From: CAZDGK01 sp964505035
Lineage (GTDB): Bacteria > Patescibacteriota > Saccharimonadia > UBA4664
Direction: 5' to 3'
DNA length: 64,000 nucleotides
NCBI GenBank assembly: GCA_964505035.1
Contig: CAZDGK010000001.1
Location: forward strand, 1-64,000
Positions 60,075 to 64,000 of the stretch are shown one piece after another. The position numbers were made by a program, and so were the translations under genes. The notes under the pieces are model-generated. The model worked only from the letters and a program-made list of their open reading frames with translations. It made no database searches and was not told the DNA's origin. Positions within the stretch are counted from its first letter, which is position 1, and the number at the start of each line of letters is the position of its first letter.

Positions 60075-61568
60075 GTGGCTGATCTGGCACTGTACCGGAA
60101 GTACCGGAGTGCGCACTTTGACGACGTCATTGGACAAGACCACGTCGTTAAAACCATCACAACTGCCATCAAAAATGGCCGGTTGTCTCATGCGTACCTG
60201 TTTACCGGCCCAAGAGGGGTGGGGAAGACGAGTGTCGCTAGGCTATTAGCCCGCGCTCTCAACTGCACGGATCAGCAGTCTAGACCATGCAATGAGTGTG
60301 CCAATTGCAAGGCCAGCCTAAACGCCTCTCTCGACATCATTGAAATCGACGCCGCCAGCAACCGGTCGATTGACTCAGTGCGAGAGCTTCGCGACAAGAT
60401 CAATCTGGCGCCGGCCATCGGCAGCTACAAAGTCTACATCATCGACGAGGTCCATATGCTAACCAGTGAGGCTTTTAATGCGCTGCTGAAAACGCTTGAG
60501 GAGCCACCCGCCCATGCTGTATTCATCCTGGCGACTACCGAAGCCCACAAGGTGCCCGAAACGATCATCTCCAGAACCCAGAGATTCAACTTTAAGCCCA
60601 TCACCCCGGCCGACATCATCAAACACCTAGAAATGATCGCCAAGAGCGAAAAAATCGCCATCGAGCCCGCCGGCCTCGAAGTCATCGCTGGCGTAGCGCG
60701 CGGCAGCTTCCGTGATGCCATCAGCATTCTCGACCAAATGAGCTCCAGTGGCGAGCAGCCCATTACCGCCAGCGGCGTGCGGCTGCTCCTAGGACTTAGC
60801 GATAGCGAAGCCGTCGCCACCGTCAGCCGCGCCATGGCAGCCGGCGACGCCAAGGCCGCTGTCGAAGCGCTCACCACCGTGCTAGCAGGCGGCGCGCAGC
60901 CCGGCCAGATCGCCGCTCAGCTGGCCAGCCAATGGCGCGAAGCGCTGCTGGTCACCGTCGGCGCCGCCACGGCCACCGACGACACGACCCGCGACCTTGC
61001 CGCCCAGCTCTCACCCTCAGCCATCGGCACCATCATCGAGGAATTGCTGGCTGTCACTCGGTCACACTGGCCACGCGAGAGCCTTGAAGTAGCCGTGATT
61101 CGCCTGGCCGCGCCAGCCGCCGAGCCACCGCGCCCGGCCGCCCCGGCGCGCGCTCAGGCCACCACCGCCGCGGGCGCCACCACTGCTCCTGCAGCCACCG
61201 CGCCCACTCCAGCCGCTCCGACTAGTGAGCCGTCAGCCGACGTCGAGCTCTGGCCCAAGGTCCTCGTCATGCTCAAGACCAAGAATAACTCGCTCTGCGC
61301 TCTGCTCCAGATGTACCCTGTCGAGTTCAAAGACGGCAAAATCGTCATCAAGTCCCGCTTCAATTTCCACCGGGACCTGTTCCTGAAGGTCCAAAACCGC
61401 TCCGTCATTGAGGATGCCGTCCAGAAGGTCTACGGCCGCCCCATCCCAGTCACCGCCATCACCGACGAGGCCGCCGCTGGCCGCCCCGCCAAAAAACTCG
61501 CCGACCCCAGTGCCGAGCTCATTTCCTCGGCCCTGGAGATCCTGGGTGGGGAAGTAGTGGAGGAATAG
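60075..61568 (+). CDS. dnaX: DNA polymerase III gamma/tau subunit
   Basis: About 497 aa. The GTG at 60075 is chosen as nearest the conserved ALYRKYR; another GTG at 60066 is in frame. Walker A GPRGVGKTS, zinc cysteines (NCTDQ...PCNECANC), DEVHM, and LLKTLEEPP are diagnostic. A Pro/Ala-rich linker (about 350-385) precedes a tau-like C-terminal domain. It drives the clamp loader with holB. dnaB begins 1 nt after its stop. Confidence 0.94.
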   Translation: MADLALYRKYRSAHFDDVIGQDHVVKTITTAIKNGRLSHAYLFTGPRGVGKTSVARLLARALNCTDQQSRPCNECANCKASLNASLDIIEIDAASNRSIDSVRELRDKINLAPAIGSYKVYIIDEVHMLTSEAFNALLKTLEEPPAHAVFILATTEAHKVPETIISRTQRFNFKPITPADIIKHLEMIAKSEKIAIEPAGLEVIAGVARGSFRDAISILDQMSSSGEQPITASGVRLLLGLSDSEAVATVSRAMAAGDAKAAVEALTTVLAGGAQPGQIAAQLASQWREALLVTVGAATATDDTTRDLAAQLSPSAIGTIIEELLAVTRSHWPRESLEVAVIRLAAPAAEPPRPAAPARAQATTAAGATTAPAATAPTPAAPTSEPSADVELWPKVLVMLKTKNNSLCALLQMYPVEFKDGKIVIKSRFNFHRDLFLKVQNRSVIEDAVQKVYGRPIPVTAITDEAAAGRPAKKLADPSAELISSALEILGGEVVEE

Positions 61569-61569
61569 T

Positions 61570-62979
61570 ATGGCAGACCGTCGCGACCAGAGCCGCCAAA
61601 GTCAGTTTGAACGCCTCGGCCAAGGCCTCGAGGTGGAGCTGGCGGCCGGCGTGGCCGGCAAGGTCCCGCCCCAAAACACCGAGGCCGAGACAAGCCTGCT
61701 CGGCAGCCTGCTTATCGACAAGGACGCCATCATCAAGATTGCCGACATTGTCACCCCAGAGGACTTCTACGACAACCGCCACGCCATCATCTTCAGCGCG
61801 ATGCTCGACCTCTACGAAAAGCGCCAACCCATCGACCTACTCACCCTCGCCAACAAGCTCCGCGAAGCCGGTGAGCTCGACCGCGTCGGCGGCTCCGCCC
61901 AGCTAGCCGAGCTCACGTCCATGGTGCCCACTGCCGCTCACGTCGCCGAGTACGCCAGCATCGTGGCCCACAAGGCCACCCTCCGCCGCCTCATCTCGGC
62001 CGCCGGTCATATCACCAATCTGGGCTACGACGAAAACACCGCCCTCGACCAGCTCCTCGACAAGGCCGAGCAAACCATCTTCGAAGTCAGTCAGAAAAAC
62101 CTCAAACAAAACTTCATCCCCGTCCGCACCGTCCTCGACGAGTCGTTTGAGCGCCTCAACGAGCTCCACTCCAACGCCGGCAAGCTCCGGGGTATCCCCA
62201 CCGGTTTCCGCGACCTCGATTCCACTCTAGCTGGCCTCCAGAACTCCGATCTGCTCATCCTGGCCGCGCGTCCGTCCATGGGCAAGACCACCTTCGTCAT
62301 GAACCTGGCCCATCACGTGGCCGCCAAAGAAGGCATCCCCGTCGGCTTCTTCAGCCTGGAGGTGTCCAAGGAGCAACTCATCGACCAGCTGCTAGCCATC
62401 GAGTCCGGCGTCGACTCCTGGAAGCTGCGCACCGGCGCCCTCGACGACGACGATTTCCCGCGCATCGCCGACGCCATGGCCCAGCTCTCGGAAGCCCCGC
62501 TCTACATCGACGACTCCGCCACCACCAACGTCATGGAAATGCGCACCAAAGCCCGCCGTCTGCAAGCCGAGCACGGGCTGGGCCTAGTTATCGTCGACTA
62601 TCTGCAGCTTATCTCCGGCGGCGCTCGCAGCCAGGAAGGCCGCACCCAGGAAGTGAGCGAAATCTCCCGCCAGCTCAAGGGTCTAGCTCGTGAGCTCGGA
62701 GTGCCAGTGGTTGCCCTGTCGCAGCTGTCCCGCGCGGTCGAGTCGCGCAACCCACCCATTCCACAGCTGTCCGACCTGCGCGACTCCGGCTCCATCGAGC
62801 AAGATGCCGACGTCGTGATGTTCCTCTACCGTCCGTGGTACTACGACAAGGAGGCCGACGAAAACCTCACCGAAGTCCTTGTCCGCAAGCACCGCAACGG
62901 CCCCATTCGCGACATCGAGCTGGAGTTCCACCCCGAGCAGCGCAGCTTCCTCGACCGCGCCGAGCGCTTCCACGGCTAG
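61570..62979 (+). CDS. dnaB: Replicative DNA helicase DnaB
   Basis: 469 aa. N-terminal helical domain (VPPQNTEAETSLLGSLLIDK, LYEKRQPIDLLTLANKL), then the RecA-like core with Walker A ARPSMGKTTF, FSLEVSKEQL, VDYLQLI and the arginine-finger region SQLSRAVESR. It unwinds DNA at the fork as a hexamer. GGAGGAA upstream lies inside dnaX. Confidence 0.97.
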   Translation: MADRRDQSRQSQFERLGQGLEVELAAGVAGKVPPQNTEAETSLLGSLLIDKDAIIKIADIVTPEDFYDNRHAIIFSAMLDLYEKRQPIDLLTLANKLREAGELDRVGGSAQLAELTSMVPTAAHVAEYASIVAHKATLRRLISAAGHITNLGYDENTALDQLLDKAEQTIFEVSQKNLKQNFIPVRTVLDESFERLNELHSNAGKLRGIPTGFRDLDSTLAGLQNSDLLILAARPSMGKTTFVMNLAHHVAAKEGIPVGFFSLEVSKEQLIDQLLAIESGVDSWKLRTGALDDDDFPRIADAMAQLSEAPLYIDDSATTNVMEMRTKARRLQAEHGLGLVIVDYLQLISGGARSQEGRTQEVSEISRQLKGLARELGVPVVALSQLSRAVESRNPPIPQLSDLRDSGSIEQDADVVMFLYRPWYYDKEADENLTEVLVRKHRNGPIRDIELEFHPEQRSFLDRAERFHG

Positions 62980-63023
62980 CGGCATTGCCCCCGTCCGAGC
63001 TATCACCTATACTCAAGACAGTT

Positions 63024-63524
63024 ATGCTTACTCAAGACATCGAGGCGGTTATACCCCGGCACCGGCGCCTGACCAAAGCCAACTTTAAACAGGCCGGTAA
63101 GTTTGGGTTGGTCGGCATCATCAATACCGCCGTTGATTTCCTCATCTACAACCTGCTCCATTTCGGCGCCGGGCTGGCCCTCGTACCGGCCAACGTCGTC
63201 TCCACGACCATCGCCATGACCTTTAGCTTTATCGCCAATAAGCGTCTGGTCTTCCGCCACGAATCGGCCACCCAGGCTCGCCACATCGCGCTGTTCCTGC
63301 TGGTCACGGCGTTCGGACTCTATGTCCTTCAAAATGGTGCTATCGTATTGCTGACCGAAATCTGGACGCAGCCCCTGCACCTCCTCATCCAGGCCTGTCA
63401 TACCGCCGGCCTCAACCGCTTCATGACTGATACCTTTATCTTTAATAACGGCGCCAAGGCCGCCGCTACCGCTGTCAGCTTGACATGGAACTATATTCTT
63501 TATAGAAAGGTAGTATTTAGGTAA
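63024..63524 (+). CDS. GtrA-family membrane protein
   Basis: 166 aa, starting MLTQDIEAVIPRHRRLTKAN. Four TM helices; FGLVGIINTAVDFLIYNLLH and IANKRLVFRH are family landmarks. GtrA proteins move polyprenyl-linked sugars across the membrane. TATACT lies 10 nt before the ATG (near-leaderless). Its TAA shares a base with the next ATG, coupling it to the GT39-like gene. Confidence 0.85.
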   Translation: MLTQDIEAVIPRHRRLTKANFKQAGKFGLVGIINTAVDFLIYNLLHFGAGLALVPANVVSTTIAMTFSFIANKRLVFRHESATQARHIALFLLVTAFGLYVLQNGAIVLLTEIWTQPLHLLIQACHTAGLNRFMTDTFIFNNGAKAAATAVSLTWNYILYRKVVFR

Positions 63525-64000
63525 TGAAGCAATCAACCCCACCTTTTGCCTGGCTCGGCCGCTACTTTGAATGGGTAGTGCTGGCGGGTTTGCTCGGCCT
63601 GGCCGCCTTCTTCCGCTTCATCGACCTAACCAGCCTGCCACCCGGCCTCTACACTGGTGAGGCCCGCATCGGCCTCCAGGCCCTCGATCTGCTACACCAC
63701 GGCACACTTCCCGGACTCGATTCCTACAATCAATACGCCCCCCTCTGGGTCTGGTTGCAGGCGCTGGCCGTGGCCGTGTTTGGGCACAATGACTGGAGCC
63801 TCCGCGTCTGGCCGGCCGTCCTCGGCGTGCTAGCCACTGGCGCCACCTGGCTCTGGGCCAAGCAGTGGTTTACCGGCCGCATCGCCTGGATAGCCGCGCT
63901 CCTCGTAGCTGTCACACCGTGGTCGGTCACGCTCAGCCGCAGCGCCATGCCCACCGAGCTCATCATCCTGCTCGTGCCGCTAACGCTCTGGACGGTCACC
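63524..64000 (+). CDS. GT39/ArnT-like glycosyltransferase (3' end outside window)
   Basis: The visible 159 codons begin MKQSTPPFAWLGRYFEW. They contain several TM helices and a first external loop with LYTGEARIGLQALDLLHHG, where the usual D-E pair of GT-C enzymes is replaced by G-E. Same class as the 37847-39424 protein. It is paired with GtrA, consistent with lipid-linked sugar transfer outside the membrane. Confidence 0.75.
   Translation, partial: MKQSTPPFAWLGRYFEWVVLAGLLGLAAFFRFIDLTSLPPGLYTGEARIGLQALDLLHHGTLPGLDSYNQYAPLWVWLQALAVAVFGHNDWSLRVWPAVLGVLATGATWLWAKQWFTGRIAWIAALLVAVTPWSVTLSRSAMPTELIILLVPLTLWTVT

Overview
The window is GC-rich, gene-dense bacterial DNA with the standard code (TGA is used as stop, for example by atpF and atpI). 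Very short intergenic gaps, many overlapping genes, tail-fibre-like surface proteins, small unknown membrane proteins and an archaeal-type AspRS suggest a streamlined Patescibacteria (CPR) genome, most probably a Saccharibacteria-type organism. Several proteins have an actinobacterial flavour: a WhiB-like Fe-S regulator, LDTR-type cell-surface repeats, an I36-type inhibitor and a T-box leader. That fits an epibiont of Actinobacteria. The taxonomic call is inference from gene content; no rRNA is present to confirm it.

Layout. 1-3.8 kb: WhiB-like fragment, RCK-type channel, rluD-like, holB-like, TPR protein, tRNA-Thr. 4.2-9.4 kb: tRNA-Tyr, a large secreted repeat protein, an ABC exporter and two small unknown genes. 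9.6-11.8 kb: tRNA-Thr, PspC, L33, NUDIX, tRNA-Trp. 12-15.4 kb: a less GC-rich two-gene island with a histidine-phosphatase-like protein and a domain-permuted PEP-synthase-like phosphotransferase. 15.8-24.9 kb: small accessory genes (zinc-finger membrane protein, I36 inhibitor, SET protein, fibre-like surface locus, GNAT, phosphatase, DUF2127, a 41-residue amphipathic peptide). 24.9-31.3 kb (minus): complete F1Fo ATP synthase operon atpIBEFHAGDC. 31.4-37.8 kb: thioredoxin reductase, aspS with a T-box leader, a secreted anchor protein, a sensor kinase and a zinc-ribbon membrane protein. 37.8-43 kb (minus): two glycosyltransferases and a fibre-like protein. 43-47 kb: tatA-tatC, an unusual sensor kinase, and a small protein with a Tat-like signal. 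47-57.3 kb: secE-nusG-rplK-rplA and rplJ-rplL, flanking a nucleotide-metabolism block (cytidylyltransferase, dCMP-deaminase-like, HIT, folA, thyA), glyA and a GT4 glycosyltransferase. 57.3-64 kb: small unknown genes, dnaX, dnaB, GtrA and a truncated GT39-like protein.

A signal running through the window is leaderless transcription. About 15 start codons lie exactly 6-7 nt downstream of a TANNNT -10 hexamer, often with an extended TGN, and have no Shine-Dalgarno. This places the transcription start on or next to the first base of the start codon. Genes inside operons, and a few others, use normal Shine-Dalgarno sites. The rule changes several start codons and reveals short genes.
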